From positions 1-64,000 of the IMG/VR virus record IMGVR_UViG_3300021963_000106: a stretch of DNA of 64,000 nucleotides; one strand, written 5' to 3'. Positions 7,874 to 17,711 of this stretch are shown one piece after another. How positions within the stretch are numbered: position 1 is the stretch's first letter; every line of letters begins with the position of its first letter. The translations under genes and the position numbers were made by a program. Under the pieces are notes generated by a model. That model was not told the DNA's origin, ran no database searches, and saw only the letters and a program-made list of their open reading frames with translations. The stretch is from a virus.

Positions 7874-9548
7874 TCTCGCCACCCTTGGGCATTTCTGCAA
7901 TCTTACCACTTGCTTCGGTTGCTTTTCCTTGTGAATCAAGATTTGGTTCCATCACTGGTTGACCAAGATCCATTTGTGATGTTTGATCTAGTGGCATACC
8001 AGTCATTGGATCGACAGGTGCATTTGGATCTGGAATTAGTCCATCTTCAATTTCTTTCTTCATGATCTTATCTTGTTCAATAATTTCTTCATCAGTTTGA
8101 CGAAGAATTTTTCTTCTTAGATAATCTTGAGAAAAATATCTTCCTACGTAAGGTTCTGCAATTTGAACCATATTCAATCTTTCATTGAGAAGTTCTGCAT
8201 CCTTAAGTTCTGCAAAGTGATTGTCATAAAGGAAGTCATATTGAATATGTTCTTCCATAATATCCCAGTCTTGTGGGGTGATTATATTCTTTAGAATCAA
8301 TTGAGTTCTCAACATATCGTGGAACATATATGAGAATCTCTTTCTCAGACGGGCAACAAACTTGCTAAACTTAACTTCATCACGAAGAATCTCTGATGAA
8401 CGACCAAGATTGAATCCACCTTCTCCATCCATTCTTGATGGAGGAACATTCAGTGAACGATATAATTTTTTCTTAAAATACTCAATATCAGTAATTTCTC
8501 CAAGATTTTGTCCACCTGGGAGAGTTGAAATTTCAGTTCCTCTACCACCTTCACGTCTTGGAAGCCAGAAATCCTCAAGCATTGCCATAAATTTCTTGTC
8601 GTCACGAATTTCTCCGGTGTTTGCGTCATAAACAAGTTTGTTGCGATAACGCATCATAACATCGCGGAGATATTGTTCTGCCTTAACTTTAGGTAGATTG
8701 CCTACATCAATATAGAAAATTCTACGTTCTGGCGCACGAGACAATCTGTAAATAACAAGAGAGTCCTCAATCATGCGAAGTTGATTGAGAGACTTAATTG
8801 CTTTGTGGAGATATGAAAGTGTTGATCCTTTATTTCTATCTACAAGTCCAGAGGTGCAGTATGTAATAGAATCCTTTGACATTTTGATGCCAGCAGTTCC
8901 TCCAAGAGAAGATGGATTACTTGCTGGATACGTCATTTTTGGATTATAAACAAAGTATTCCTCAATTTGAGGAAATTCAAAATCCATTGGATTATCCGAA
9001 TTAATATTCGATAATCTGTACTTGTCCTTTTCACTTTTCTTTTGTTGCCTTACATACCTCATTTTCATTGGGTCTATGTAACGCAACTCTTGAATCCCTT
9101 CATGGGGATTTTTTAAATCAATTACTTTGTGGTAATATAATCTACCATCAACATACCAGTTTCTATAGATTTCGTGAGATTTTTTATCGAAATCTAAAAG
9201 AGAAAGAATATATTTAAACTCTTGTCTTATCTTCTTCTTAATACCATCACTGGCATTTAAATTGGAAAGTTCAATTTCTACGGGAGTATCATTTGTGTCA
9301 GATACAATTGCTTCGTTCACAATATCTTCGATAGCACTGTCACACTCTGGATGAAGTGCCATTTCACGATATCTTTTAATTAGATCAAACTCAGTTCTAT
9401 AAACACCCTCAATATCTACATAAGATCCAAAAAAACCACTACTCAAGTAATGATCAGTCCCGTCCTCATTATTTTGAGGAACGGGACTGACTACACCTGG
9501 AGATAATGGTTCGTTATCCTCTATAGAGAATCCAAACAATCTTGCCAT
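7869..9548 (-). CDS. gp20: Portal vertex protein gp20
   Basis: The 559-aa protein (T4: 524) forms the dodecameric portal through which DNA is packaged. Family patterns are clear: YREMALHPECDSAIEDIVNEAIV near residue 63, LSRAPERRIFYIDVGNLPK near 275, YRNKLVYDANTGEI, GGRGTEISTLPGGQNLGEI and MDGEGGFNLGRSSEI. The C-terminal tail is Pro/Gln-rich. Late promoter at 9,579-9,586. Confidence 0.97.
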   Translation of the reverse strand: MARLFGFSIEDNEPLSPGVVSPVPQNNEDGTDHYLSSGFFGSYVDIEGVYRTEFDLIKRYREMALHPECDSAIEDIVNEAIVSDTNDTPVEIELSNLNASDGIKKKIRQEFKYILSLLDFDKKSHEIYRNWYVDGRLYYHKVIDLKNPHEGIQELRYIDPMKMRYVRQQKKSEKDKYRLSNINSDNPMDFEFPQIEEYFVYNPKMTYPASNPSSLGGTAGIKMSKDSITYCTSGLVDRNKGSTLSYLHKAIKSLNQLRMIEDSLVIYRLSRAPERRIFYIDVGNLPKVKAEQYLRDVMMRYRNKLVYDANTGEIRDDKKFMAMLEDFWLPRREGGRGTEISTLPGGQNLGEITDIEYFKKKLYRSLNVPPSRMDGEGGFNLGRSSEILRDEVKFSKFVARLRKRFSYMFHDMLRTQLILKNIITPQDWDIMEEHIQYDFLYDNHFAELKDAELLNERLNMVQIAEPYVGRYFSQDYLRRKILRQTDEEIIEQDKIMKKEIEDGLIPDPNAPVDPMTGMPLDQTSQMDLGQPVMEPNLDSQGKATEASGKIAEMPKGGEI

Positions 9549-9578
9549 AATTTATTTGTTTAAGTTTAGTCCTATAGA

Positions 9579-9586
9579 TATTTATT
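9579..9586 (-). promoter_or_regulatory. Late promoter AATAAATA for gp20
   Basis: AATAAATA overlaps the gp19 stop and lies about 30 bp upstream of the portal ATG. Confidence 0.55.
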
Positions 9587-10166
9587 ACTGTTCCCCAGTC
9601 ACTGGTGTCCAGTATTGAACTTGGAATTCAACAGTAAATTCCTCAATAGTATCTGAAGTATCATATGAAAGATCAATTGCAGAAACGTTTGTTGGGAAAA
9701 CACTGTAGAACTTGTAAGTGGCTGCGGTGTTTTGTGTCAATCCGGTACCCTCTCCATTACCATTTCTAGTAACTGTTGAAGGTCCTCTCTTTAGTTGTTT
9801 TACGTATGCGTCAACCATGTAAGTTGCAGGATCTGTAGCACCACTTGCATCACCATACTGACCAATAAAGTTCATCCAATTTTCCATTACCTGTCTGATT
9901 TCAAAACTTTCATCATTAATGATAGTAACAGTCCAGGTATCGAATGTGCGATCTCCCGCTACTTTAAAGATTCTTCCTCTAAAAGGAACATCGATCGATG
10001 CAATGTTTGATGCTGGTAACTGCGCTGCCTTACAAAGAATAGAGAATGACTCTCCCAAAGAACCACCACCAGGAATAGTTCCTGGGATGGTCACTTCGAA
10101 CAGATTGGGTCTTGCGCCACCGCCAATGAGAGTGGATTTAAATTTTGAAATTGTTGACTCTGCCAT
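9585..10166 (-). CDS. gp19: Tail tube protein gp19
   Basis: The 193-aa protein (T4: 163) polymerises as hexamer rings into the inner tail tube. It shows the family start (MAESTISKFKSTLIGGGARPNLFEVTIP), then PFRGRIFKVAGDRTFDTWTVTIINDESFEIR and a C-terminal IEEFTVEFQVQYWTP strand. A strong Shine-Dalgarno (AGGAGG) lies about 12 bp before the ATG. It is located between sheath and portal, as in T4. Confidence 0.96.
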   Translation of the reverse strand: MAESTISKFKSTLIGGGARPNLFEVTIPGTIPGGGSLGESFSILCKAAQLPASNIASIDVPFRGRIFKVAGDRTFDTWTVTIINDESFEIRQVMENWMNFIGQYGDASGATDPATYMVDAYVKQLKRGPSTVTRNGNGEGTGLTQNTAATYKFYSVFPTNVSAIDLSYDTSDTIEEFTVEFQVQYWTPVTGEQ

Positions 10167-10198
10167 TTTTAGGTCCTCCTTTTTAGGTTAAATTAAAA

Positions 10199-12373
10199 TC
10201 AAACAGTACCAGCAACTTCTTCAAAACTTACTCCCGTTCTGGTAGCAACAAAAGTAAGAGTTACATAATTAATAGACTTGGCAGGCTTCAGATAAATGTC
10301 TGCCCTAAATTCATTATTATCAATCACATCTGGAGTGTTGTTTGAGGTATCGCAAACCACTAAGAAACCATATAGTCCTCTCTTCGCTTGAACATCACGT
10401 AGATATGGTTCAACGATATTTCTAAAGTTTGCTCTTGTAATTTCATCGTTTAGTTCAAAGAGTTGAGCTTGAGCCGCTCTTTGAAGTGATTGTTCAATTG
10501 TTAAGAAGAGACGACGAACGTTGATGCGATCAAATGCCGATGCATATCCTAGAGCGGTTTTGTCTCCAAATAGAAGAATACCAATTCCAGGTTGATTGAC
10601 AATCGAATTAATTCTCAATGGATAAAGTTGGTCTCTTTGTGCCTTGTTGGGGTTGTATGCAAGTTTAATTGCATTATTTAAAATTCCTCTTTGTTGTCCA
10701 GCAGGAGAGAACCATGGATATGCAACAATATTTGTTCTTACCATCAATCCAGCAACATCTGGGTTACATGGAATGTATCTGAACTTATTGTTGAATCTAT
10801 CATATGTGTACTTGTATCCACTATCAAAAACTGCATATGATGAAGAAGCTAGTGGAGAGAAGAACTGAATTATGTTATTTGTCTGTGTATCGGTGTTGGT
10901 AATTGGTCCATCAGATACAGTTCCTGTTAATACATCTGCCTTGTGTGGAGAAATAACAGCAACACAATCCTTTCTAGATTCTGCAATAGAAATTAGATGG
11001 TTCGCTTTAGCTTGAGATTCTGATTTATTTGAAAGACTTGGACCACAGATTAGGAAATCAACTTCAATCTCATCTCTATTTGAGAATAGATTGTATGAAG
11101 TAATTAAATCTCCAAGAGTAGCACTCATTCCATTTGATGATGAGTAATCAACACCACCATTTAAGGTATATGTGGTATTTCCAATAACGTTGAAAACTAC
11201 TCCTTGAGCAGATTGATTCCACAATCCACTTGCAGTTGTGATTCCAGTAAATCCAGAACTAAATCCAGATGGAGAAACAAAACCGTCTGATCCATCAGAT
11301 GGATTGTCTCCAGCATAAACGTATGATGAGTTAGTTGCTAGATAATCTTTCCAGTATGATTTTTGTGGAGAATTTTCTGCTGAAACAGCGTCAGAAGCTT
11401 TAGAAAGGAATAGATGCTTTTCTAGTAAGTTTCCTTGGATTCCAGTTACAGATCCTAAATCATCTACAACTACAACGTGTATTGCATCATTTTTACCCTG
11501 TCTAGAAACAGAATAATTACTTGAAGTTGGTTTAGGTGCAATTGATTTCCAGTAAATTGTGGAATTTGTCAACCCTAAAGTTTGTTGATCATACCAATCA
11601 AGAACCGTAGTATCACCAGATCCTAAGGTTGTTGTTGTAACTGCTGCTCCTGAAGAGTTAATAACAGAAACTGAATTACCTGGTCTAAAGGAGTATGCCT
11701 GATCTCTTTGTGAATAAGTAACCGATGTTTCTACACCAGCGGAACTTACTCTAGAAACAATTTTAACGTCAACTGTGGTTAGTCCAATTCCAGTGACAAT
11801 GCCCTTCAAATAACCAGTGAATGTTGTTGTTGTTCCTAATCCAGCAATAACTTGATTAGTCAATGCTGTTGTAACACCCATACCAACAGAAACTCCGGAT
11901 GTTGATCCGATAGTTAAAACTTGGTCTGCTTTGTCATCAATTAAACAAACTTTCAGTTTATTTGACCATGACCCTGGATTTTTTGCAGCAAATCCCCAGG
12001 TTACACTATCACTAGAATAGTTTGCATTGTAATCATCAAAATTTTTGATTTTTAGTGATGTGGAAATGCCAGATCTTGTGGCATTTGCGTTATTTAAAGT
12101 AGAACCATTAGTTCTTGCTACTTTAAGAACGCCACCGTATGAAAGGAAAGAAGATGCACTCATCCAGTACTCATACTGAGCGTCTGTGGAAAGAGGCTTT
12201 CCAAAAGTGTTGATTAATTCTTGTTCTGTTGTAATATCAATAGCTTCATCTACTGGTCCAATTGCAAAAGGGCCCGCAATTGCTCCAATATTATCAAGTA
12301 CATTATCAGCTCTTCCTACAGTTAAATCAACTTCCCTGACGAGTACGCCTGGAGATAATTGAGGAGTCGCCAT
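10199..12373 (-). CDS. gp18: Contractile tail sheath protein gp18
   Basis: The 724-aa protein (T4: 659) forms the contractile sheath. It starts with the sheath signature SPGVLVREVDLT and carries the conserved C-terminal core (NKAQRDQLYPLRINSIVNQPGIGILLFGDKT... FDRINVRRLFLTIEQSL) at about residues 570-650. The middle Ser/Thr-rich region (residues about 140-400) would be the variable surface domain. A GGAG ribosome site precedes the ATG, and a late promoter lies 36 bp upstream. Confidence 0.97.
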   Translation of the reverse strand: MATPQLSPGVLVREVDLTVGRADNVLDNIGAIAGPFAIGPVDEAIDITTEQELINTFGKPLSTDAQYEYWMSASSFLSYGGVLKVARTNGSTLNNANATRSGISTSLKIKNFDDYNANYSSDSVTWGFAAKNPGSWSNKLKVCLIDDKADQVLTIGSTSGVSVGMGVTTALTNQVIAGLGTTTTFTGYLKGIVTGIGLTTVDVKIVSRVSSAGVETSVTYSQRDQAYSFRPGNSVSVINSSGAAVTTTTLGSGDTTVLDWYDQQTLGLTNSTIYWKSIAPKPTSSNYSVSRQGKNDAIHVVVVDDLGSVTGIQGNLLEKHLFLSKASDAVSAENSPQKSYWKDYLATNSSYVYAGDNPSDGSDGFVSPSGFSSGFTGITTASGLWNQSAQGVVFNVIGNTTYTLNGGVDYSSSNGMSATLGDLITSYNLFSNRDEIEVDFLICGPSLSNKSESQAKANHLISIAESRKDCVAVISPHKADVLTGTVSDGPITNTDTQTNNIIQFFSPLASSSYAVFDSGYKYTYDRFNNKFRYIPCNPDVAGLMVRTNIVAYPWFSPAGQQRGILNNAIKLAYNPNKAQRDQLYPLRINSIVNQPGIGILLFGDKTALGYASAFDRINVRRLFLTIEQSLQRAAQAQLFELNDEITRANFRNIVEPYLRDVQAKRGLYGFLVVCDTSNNTPDVIDNNEFRADIYLKPAKSINYVTLTFVATRTGVSFEEVAGTV

Positions 12374-12408
12374 GTTTTTCTCCGTAAAATCTCAGTTTAT
12401 CTAAAAAA

Positions 12409-12416
12409 TATTTATT
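12409..12416 (-). promoter_or_regulatory. Late promoter AATAAATA for gp18
   Basis: AATAAATA in an A+T-rich gap 36 bp upstream of the sheath ATG. Confidence 0.6.
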
Positions 12417-12457
12417 AAAAAATTACTTTTCGTGAGGGAAATGTGACGTGAACGTAT

Positions 12458-12688
12458 TTACCAGTCTGGATATCTTTCTTCTATGATTCCACCATTACTT
12501 TTTCTGGAAGTTAAAATTCTTTTTACCGTACAGTCTTTGCATTCATAAGAATATGAAGATGCCACAGGGCCTCTATCTTTTCGTGTTCTGTAAAAACCAT
12601 CTATTAAATTTTTAATTTCTCCACAAACTCTACATTTTCTATCTACAAGTAATAAATGTCCAAGTTTTATTTGACTATCTAGTTCCAT
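12458..12688 (-). CDS. Small zinc-knuckle protein between gp17 and gp18
   Basis: The 76-aa protein has two CxxC pairs (CRVCGE near residue 20 and CKDC near residue 51), a likely zinc ribbon. The same layout occurs at the N-terminus of some HNH homing endonucleases, but no HNH motif follows. It could be a remnant or a small DNA-binding protein. It abuts the terminase stop directly (12,688/12,689). Confidence 0.7.
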   Translation of the reverse strand: MELDSQIKLGHLLLVDRKCRVCGEIKNLIDGFYRTRKDRGPVASSYSYECKDCTVKRILTSRKSNGGIIEERYPDW

Positions 12689-14332
12689 TTACATATATTC
12701 CCACATATAAGATCTATCACCATATTCATCTACAAACCATCTATCTCCATCTTGATCTACAAAACTTGTACTATCTAAACCATCTGAAATAAATCCAAAT
12801 GGTGACATATCTTGTTCAATCTGATTTTTTTGTTCCTCATATAATCTTTTTCTTACGTCTTGGTCAGTTAATTCTTTAAAATAATCTTGAGCGACTAACC
12901 AAGCGTAAATTACAAGACACATCGCTAAGTCATCATTACAACCTTCTTCAGCTTCAAATGAATTATGTTTTTGAATAAAAGTTGTTAGTTCACTTATAAT
13001 CTCATAATCATTTAAAAGTAATTTGTTTTCCTCAATCATTGTTTTGAGGTTAAGACATCCAACCTTCTTCACAGTTTTTGACATCTTAACTCCAAGTTGT
13101 GTTTTTTTTCCAGAAAAACCTTGACCAACTATTTGTCCAGCTCTACCTCTCATGGAACACATCAAAAGATTATTATATTCCAAATCATATTGAAGAATAC
13201 TTGCTACTTGATCTCCAACATCATTTACTTCACATAGAATATAGGCATTATTATATGCAGTTGCTGCCTCATGAACTATGCTTGGAAAAAGCATAGGTTT
13301 AATTTCATTGTTTCTATACTTTGCAACAACTTGATGTGGAAATTGAGTTATATCTACAACAGTAAATGCGGAATAATCATTACCCACACCTCTGGCAACG
13401 TCCACAGTGATAAGATAATCGTGATTCTCTTTCGGGTCCACATAAACATCTAAACCTGCACTACGAGTCTTAGGAGCGTCGTAGACGAGTGTTCTGAGTT
13501 TAGATGGTGCAATAAGAGTATCGACGGATCCAAGGAATTCACACTCAAATTCAACCTTGAACTGTTGTTCACTGGTGTTAGCAATAGTCTGTTTTTTCCA
13601 CTCCTCATCTCTTCCTGGTACTTCACTCCAATGAACATCGGTAAAAACATATTCATTCTTGCCCTTTTCAGCATCATGCCACATTCGGTAGAAATGATTC
13701 ATACCATGAGGCGTTGATACAATTATGACTTTCGTTTGTTTACCGGAAGTAATAGTAGGATAAACAGATGCAAAGAAGGAATCTGCGATATGGTTTGGAA
13801 CGAAAGCGAACTCATCGAGAAAGAGGATATTGAACGACATGCCTCGGACAGCACTTGCAGACGTAGAAGCAGCCAGAATCTTTGATCCATTTTCTAACTC
13901 CAGAGAACCTTTATTCCAAGATATGATACCTTGTTGCATCCACTTGGGTAGGTTCTCATACGCAGTTTGCAATCTGTCCAAAAGTTCTCTTGCAGTTGCT
14001 GCTTTGTTTGCAAGAATACCGATATTTACATTATCATTAAAAACTGCATAATGTAATAGAAAAGATACCACAGTGGTAGATTTACCAGTCTGTCTAGGCA
14101 TCTTACAGATATTAAATCTGTGATTATGGAAATTATTAATTAACTTTTCTTGGAAATGATATGGTTTAAAAGTTTGAAGACCATGATCCAAGGTCACGAT
14201 CTTCACATAATTATTTGCAAAGTAAACTGGATCATCCTTACATCTCATAAACTCAAGAATTTGTTCTTGAGTAAATTCAATCGGAGTATTTGCTTTTTTT
14301 AATAACGGGTTACCAAGATATACATCACTCAT
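12689..14332 (-). CDS. gp17: Terminase large subunit gp17
   Basis: The 547-aa packaging motor (T4: 610) has an N-terminal ATPase with Walker A PRQTGKST (residues 79-86) and Walker B ILFLDEF (catalytic Glu174). A C-terminal RNase H-like nuclease has Asp311 in LITVDVARG, ECEVND-type acidic residues near 368-374 and a late Asp in CNDDLAMCLV. It docks on gp20 and pumps DNA into the prohead. No intron or intein is seen. Confidence 0.97.
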   Translation of the reverse strand: MSDVYLGNPLLKKANTPIEFTQEQILEFMRCKDDPVYFANNYVKIVTLDHGLQTFKPYHFQEKLINNFHNHRFNICKMPRQTGKSTTVVSFLLHYAVFNDNVNIGILANKAATARELLDRLQTAYENLPKWMQQGIISWNKGSLELENGSKILAASTSASAVRGMSFNILFLDEFAFVPNHIADSFFASVYPTITSGKQTKVIIVSTPHGMNHFYRMWHDAEKGKNEYVFTDVHWSEVPGRDEEWKKQTIANTSEQQFKVEFECEFLGSVDTLIAPSKLRTLVYDAPKTRSAGLDVYVDPKENHDYLITVDVARGVGNDYSAFTVVDITQFPHQVVAKYRNNEIKPMLFPSIVHEAATAYNNAYILCEVNDVGDQVASILQYDLEYNNLLMCSMRGRAGQIVGQGFSGKKTQLGVKMSKTVKKVGCLNLKTMIEENKLLLNDYEIISELTTFIQKHNSFEAEEGCNDDLAMCLVIYAWLVAQDYFKELTDQDVRKRLYEEQKNQIEQDMSPFGFISDGLDSTSFVDQDGDRWFVDEYGDRSYMWEYM

Positions 14333-14348
14333 AATAAAAACCTACTTA

Positions 14349-16085
14349 TTAGTTACAATTCCAACGACGAAGTGCTTTGTTAATGTTGCTATCTGGATCT
14401 CTTGCAGTTTCTGCAGAAGTTAATTTAGACTTCATACCTTTCATTCTGCGGCAAAATGAAGCACGACGTTTTGCTCTTTTACCCTCTGGATTTTTTTCAG
14501 TTACTGCAGTTTGAAGTTTTGATCCTGGATTTTCTCTACGATATGCATCAACTGCTTTTTGACTTAATCCAGCAGTTCTATCTTTTCTATTCACTGATTG
14601 CCAATCCTCATCAAACTCAACCTGTTCTCCATATGGTTTTACATACTTTTTTGATGGTCCAGGAAATCCAAAGGATCCTCCTTGAGGACCAAAAGCTTGG
14701 ATTAGTGGTTGTCCAGGTTGAATTTCTGAAACCGAATGATAAAGAACCACTGATCCAGGATATACCTTTTGAAGTTCATCATTTATTTCTTTTTTAGTTG
14801 GTGTTTTGACCTGAGGGAAAAACATTTTTAATGAATAATATTTTCCTCTCCAAGATAGAGTAACAGCAATGACGTTACCAGTTTGTGATTGAAGTCTTGT
14901 TGCTTCTTCTACTTGTGATTTGAAACCTTTAATTGGATCTGATTGGATTAAATCAATTACTTCTGCAAAGGTGTTTCCATCAACATCTTCAATGGTTACG
15001 TCCTCGGCTTTAACACAACGATTGTATTTTTTCCCAAATAAAATTTGAGTTCCTTTTTTCTTATATCCAGGCCAACATTTCATTTCATCAATTATTTTAT
15101 CAACTAATTTTTGTTCCTCCATCTCTCCACTTGCGATATAATCTGCGGCTGTATCAATATAATCTGCTGCTTTGGTGATTTTTGACTGGACCCAAGCTTC
15201 TAATGATCCTTCACCTTTACCTACTTTTTTTTCAATCCTCTTAGCCGCATCAATAATAGTTTTAATTTCAGATCTTGCCATTGAATACTCTTCGTCTCTA
15301 ACAGAGACTTTATCCCATGCCTTACCACCATAAGAACACTCCGATCTTGTCTCTCTTTTGTCACATAAAGGACAATATCTTTGTTCTTCCACTGATTCGG
15401 ATTTTGTTCCCCAATTATCTGCACCTACCTTACGACATTTTACCAATGCACCAGATGCATATGCAGATGGCCAAACACTATAACGTGACTTTACTTTATG
15501 ATAACATGCATCTTTTTTTCCACTACCTTTACCTGGTTTATCTTTTGCTTCTTGAACTTCCATTTCTTCTTTCATTTTCTTTCTTGGTGAGTCTGTAGAA
15601 ACATAAGTTGGTTTTGCGGCACCTGTCTTCTGTTGTTGTCCAGGGTCTGCTGCTTTTTTTCTTCTTGCTGCTGAAAGTCTTTCTGATGGAGTCATACTTG
15701 CTCTTTTTGCTGAAGACACACACTTAGGTGTTCCTTCTCCAGGTTCGTCACTTGCACATGTTCCACCAGTTACAACATTAACCCAACCAGATTTTCCATC
15801 CTTTGATTTGGACTTACCAAACCAATCACGAAGACCTTCTTCTTTGATATCTTTAAACTTTTTATGATGCTTTTTAGCATCTGCTTCCATTTTTTTCAAA
15901 CGAGTATAATAATCTGGAATTTCATCAAGATGTTGAAGTGCAATATCTTTAGCAAGATCATGATCTTTTGTATGTTCATGTTCAATAGGTTCGCCCATAT
16001 CAAGTTGCTTTTGTATGAAAGAAACATCAAGACGATGCTTCTTTGCAATTTGTTCAACTGTTTTGTGTGACTTGATCTTGGACAT
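14349..16085 (-). CDS. 578-aa mosaic protein of phage-associated modules
   Basis: This basic protein lies between terminase subunits and is built from several modules. Residues 1-70 hold the HEHTKDHDLAKDIALQHLDEIP block. Residues 80-150 hold a GWVNVVTGGTCASDEPGEG block with a Lys/Arg-rich tail (DUF5872-like). Next come a Cys block (KKDACYHKVKSRYSVWPSAYAS), an EMKCWPGYKKKGTQ block and a domain shared with the 105-aa protein at 7,368. The C-terminus is SFCRRMKGM...NINKALRRWNC (DUF6321-like). Such modules often occur as separate small genes. It may be a DNA-associated internal head protein. The start overlaps the preceding stop (TAATG). Confidence 0.85.
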   Translation of the reverse strand: MSKIKSHKTVEQIAKKHRLDVSFIQKQLDMGEPIEHEHTKDHDLAKDIALQHLDEIPDYYTRLKKMEADAKKHHKKFKDIKEEGLRDWFGKSKSKDGKSGWVNVVTGGTCASDEPGEGTPKCVSSAKRASMTPSERLSAARRKKAADPGQQQKTGAAKPTYVSTDSPRKKMKEEMEVQEAKDKPGKGSGKKDACYHKVKSRYSVWPSAYASGALVKCRKVGADNWGTKSESVEEQRYCPLCDKRETRSECSYGGKAWDKVSVRDEEYSMARSEIKTIIDAAKRIEKKVGKGEGSLEAWVQSKITKAADYIDTAADYIASGEMEEQKLVDKIIDEMKCWPGYKKKGTQILFGKKYNRCVKAEDVTIEDVDGNTFAEVIDLIQSDPIKGFKSQVEEATRLQSQTGNVIAVTLSWRGKYYSLKMFFPQVKTPTKKEINDELQKVYPGSVVLYHSVSEIQPGQPLIQAFGPQGGSFGFPGPSKKYVKPYGEQVEFDEDWQSVNRKDRTAGLSQKAVDAYRRENPGSKLQTAVTEKNPEGKRAKRRASFCRRMKGMKSKLTSAETARDPDSNINKALRRWNCN

Positions 16086-16240
16086 TACTCAACTGGTTTT
16101 GATTTAGTATGTTCACCCTTTGCTCTTTTTTTTCTCCCCGCACAGTGAGCACGTTGGGAGAATCCTTTTGGATTTGAGCAATCAATACTCTTTTTATATT
16201 TATTAGTCCAATCTTCTTGAAACTGTTTAAACGTTTTCAT
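16085..16240 (-). CDS. 51-aa basic protein with capsid-targeting-like N-terminus
   Basis: It starts MKTFKQFQEDW, like the capsid-targeting peptide of T4 internal proteins. A Cys block follows (KKSIDCSNPKGFSQRAHCAGRKKRAKG). Both ends overlap neighbours: 14 bp with gp16 and TAATG with the 578-aa gene. I infer an internal or head-assembly protein. An AATAAATA box at 16,197-16,204 lies inside it and may serve the 578-aa gene. Confidence 0.75.
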   Translation of the reverse strand: MKTFKQFQEDWTNKYKKSIDCSNPKGFSQRAHCAGRKKRAKGEHTKSKPVE

Positions 16241-16661
16241 TTTCCGTTTGTTGTTTTAAGAGTTTTGCTAGTTCAGCTGTAGAACCAACAAAAAGTGCAT
16301 TGTTAACTGTTGTTGGGCCCTTACTGACTCTTTCTTCTTCAATGTCCTTCAATTTCTTTTGAAGATCCATTAATTTATCTGTTGCATCTGCAACATTTTT
16401 TATAAGTTGACCCGCAACTTCATAGGCACGAGGCATTTCACTTTCTTGAGCAAGTTCAAGAATTCCATTAATTGCTTCCTGTCCTTTTTCTATAAGTGAA
16501 TATAAATTTCCTCTTGTGTAGTCATAATCTTTTTTTATGTCATCAACTGTAGATGCAATTTTTTCAATTTCACCAGAAACTTCTTTTGTCTCGACTGGAA
16601 CAATATCTGCATCAACATTAAAGGTTTTATTTAATTCATCAAATTTTTTTGTCATTTTCAT
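16227..16661 (-). CDS. gp16: Terminase small subunit gp16
   Basis: The 144-aa protein (T4: 164) regulates gp17. The central helices (TRGNLYSLIEKGQEAINGILELAQESEMPRAYEVAGQLI) and the tail NNALFVGSTAELAKLL match the gp16 family. I chose the ATG at 16,661 (MKMTKKFDEL); ATG at 16,655 is also possible. A TTG three codons earlier overlaps the gp15 stop. Confidence 0.9.
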   Translation of the reverse strand: MKMTKKFDELNKTFNVDADIVPVETKEVSGEIEKIASTVDDIKKDYDYTRGNLYSLIEKGQEAINGILELAQESEMPRAYEVAGQLIKNVADATDKLMDLQKKLKDIEEERVSKGPTTVNNALFVGSTAELAKLLKQQTENENV

Positions 16662-16666
16662 GTTTT

Positions 16667-17668
16667 TCAAATAGTAGATCCACTAAATCCAAAATCATCA
16701 CCCTCTTCTATTAAGAGATTATCTGAAGAAGTTATTGATTTAACAGGTGATCCAGATAGGTGTGAAGTAACTGTTGTTCCATCTTTACCTCTTTCTACAG
16801 TAAGAACATTTCCTGATTTTGAAGTAACAAAAATCTCTTCACCTTCAAGATCTAGATATGTTTTCGCCGAAATGGAACTCGCATCATTTACAGTTATTAA
16901 TGTTGAATTGTCATCAATATCTGTGGTTAAATTAGTTAAGATAGTGCCTGTATAATTTTTTATAGCTCTTGGTTGTGCAGAATATACTACTTCTCTTGTT
17001 GGAGTATTTGTAGTATCTCCTGCAATATAACTGACAGTAGTTTTTTTGATAATGTCTTTGGTTGCAGAAGAAACAGGACCAAAGAGATATGTTTTGACCG
17101 TAAATCTTAAGGTATAAATTAAAACACGTCTAGTTGTAAAGTTGCCTTCATAATCATCTTGCATGGTGATGTTCTCTAAGACAACAGGAACATCTCTTTT
17201 TTCATTAATATCATCAACTAACTCAACGGTCATCGTATATGCTGGTTGAAAATATGGTAAAATTTGTTCAATAATTTGAAGAGCATCGTCATTTAACTTT
17301 GACATTATGCTAAGTTCAAATTGCATATTATATGGAACTGGAAGATATACTTTTTTAACTTCAGTTCCACCAGAGGCTAATTTTGTGGTGAACGTTTGTG
17401 TTGTCGTTGATTTTCTAGAAGAGTCATATGTTAAACCAGTAAACTCAAATGACATTCTTGGCAATGTTATCTGAACTGGTTTATTTAAATCTGGGGATTG
17501 TTCTAATCTTGCTAAAAATTTCTGAGTGGGCCCATAAGCAAGAGGAACTTTTAATACACTTGTAACTGCTCCACTATTATTAGTATGTTTAATACTAATA
17601 TCATTGAACAGAGAACCAAAAGAGATAACTGTTCTTCTTAAAATTTGGTGATAAAAATATTCAAACAT
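16667..17668 (-). CDS. gp15: Tail terminator / sheath stabiliser gp15
   Basis: The 333-aa protein (T4: 272) caps the tail and joins it to the neck. Family patterns include FEYFYHQILRRTVISFGSLFNDI at the start, YGPTQKFLARLEQSPDL and LPRMSFEFTGLTYDSSRK. The C-terminal 80 residues, with a TLITVNDASSISAKTYLDLEGEEI beta repeat-like segment, are extra relative to T4. Late promoter at 17,712. Confidence 0.95.
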   Translation of the reverse strand: MFEYFYHQILRRTVISFGSLFNDISIKHTNNSGAVTSVLKVPLAYGPTQKFLARLEQSPDLNKPVQITLPRMSFEFTGLTYDSSRKSTTTQTFTTKLASGGTEVKKVYLPVPYNMQFELSIMSKLNDDALQIIEQILPYFQPAYTMTVELVDDINEKRDVPVVLENITMQDDYEGNFTTRRVLIYTLRFTVKTYLFGPVSSATKDIIKKTTVSYIAGDTTNTPTREVVYSAQPRAIKNYTGTILTNLTTDIDDNSTLITVNDASSISAKTYLDLEGEEIFVTSKSGNVLTVERGKDGTTVTSHLSGSPVKSITSSDNLLIEEGDDFGFSGSTI

Positions 17669-17711
17669 ACCTTAACCTTATCCTCTACAACTTTTTGTAC
17701 ATAATAAACTT

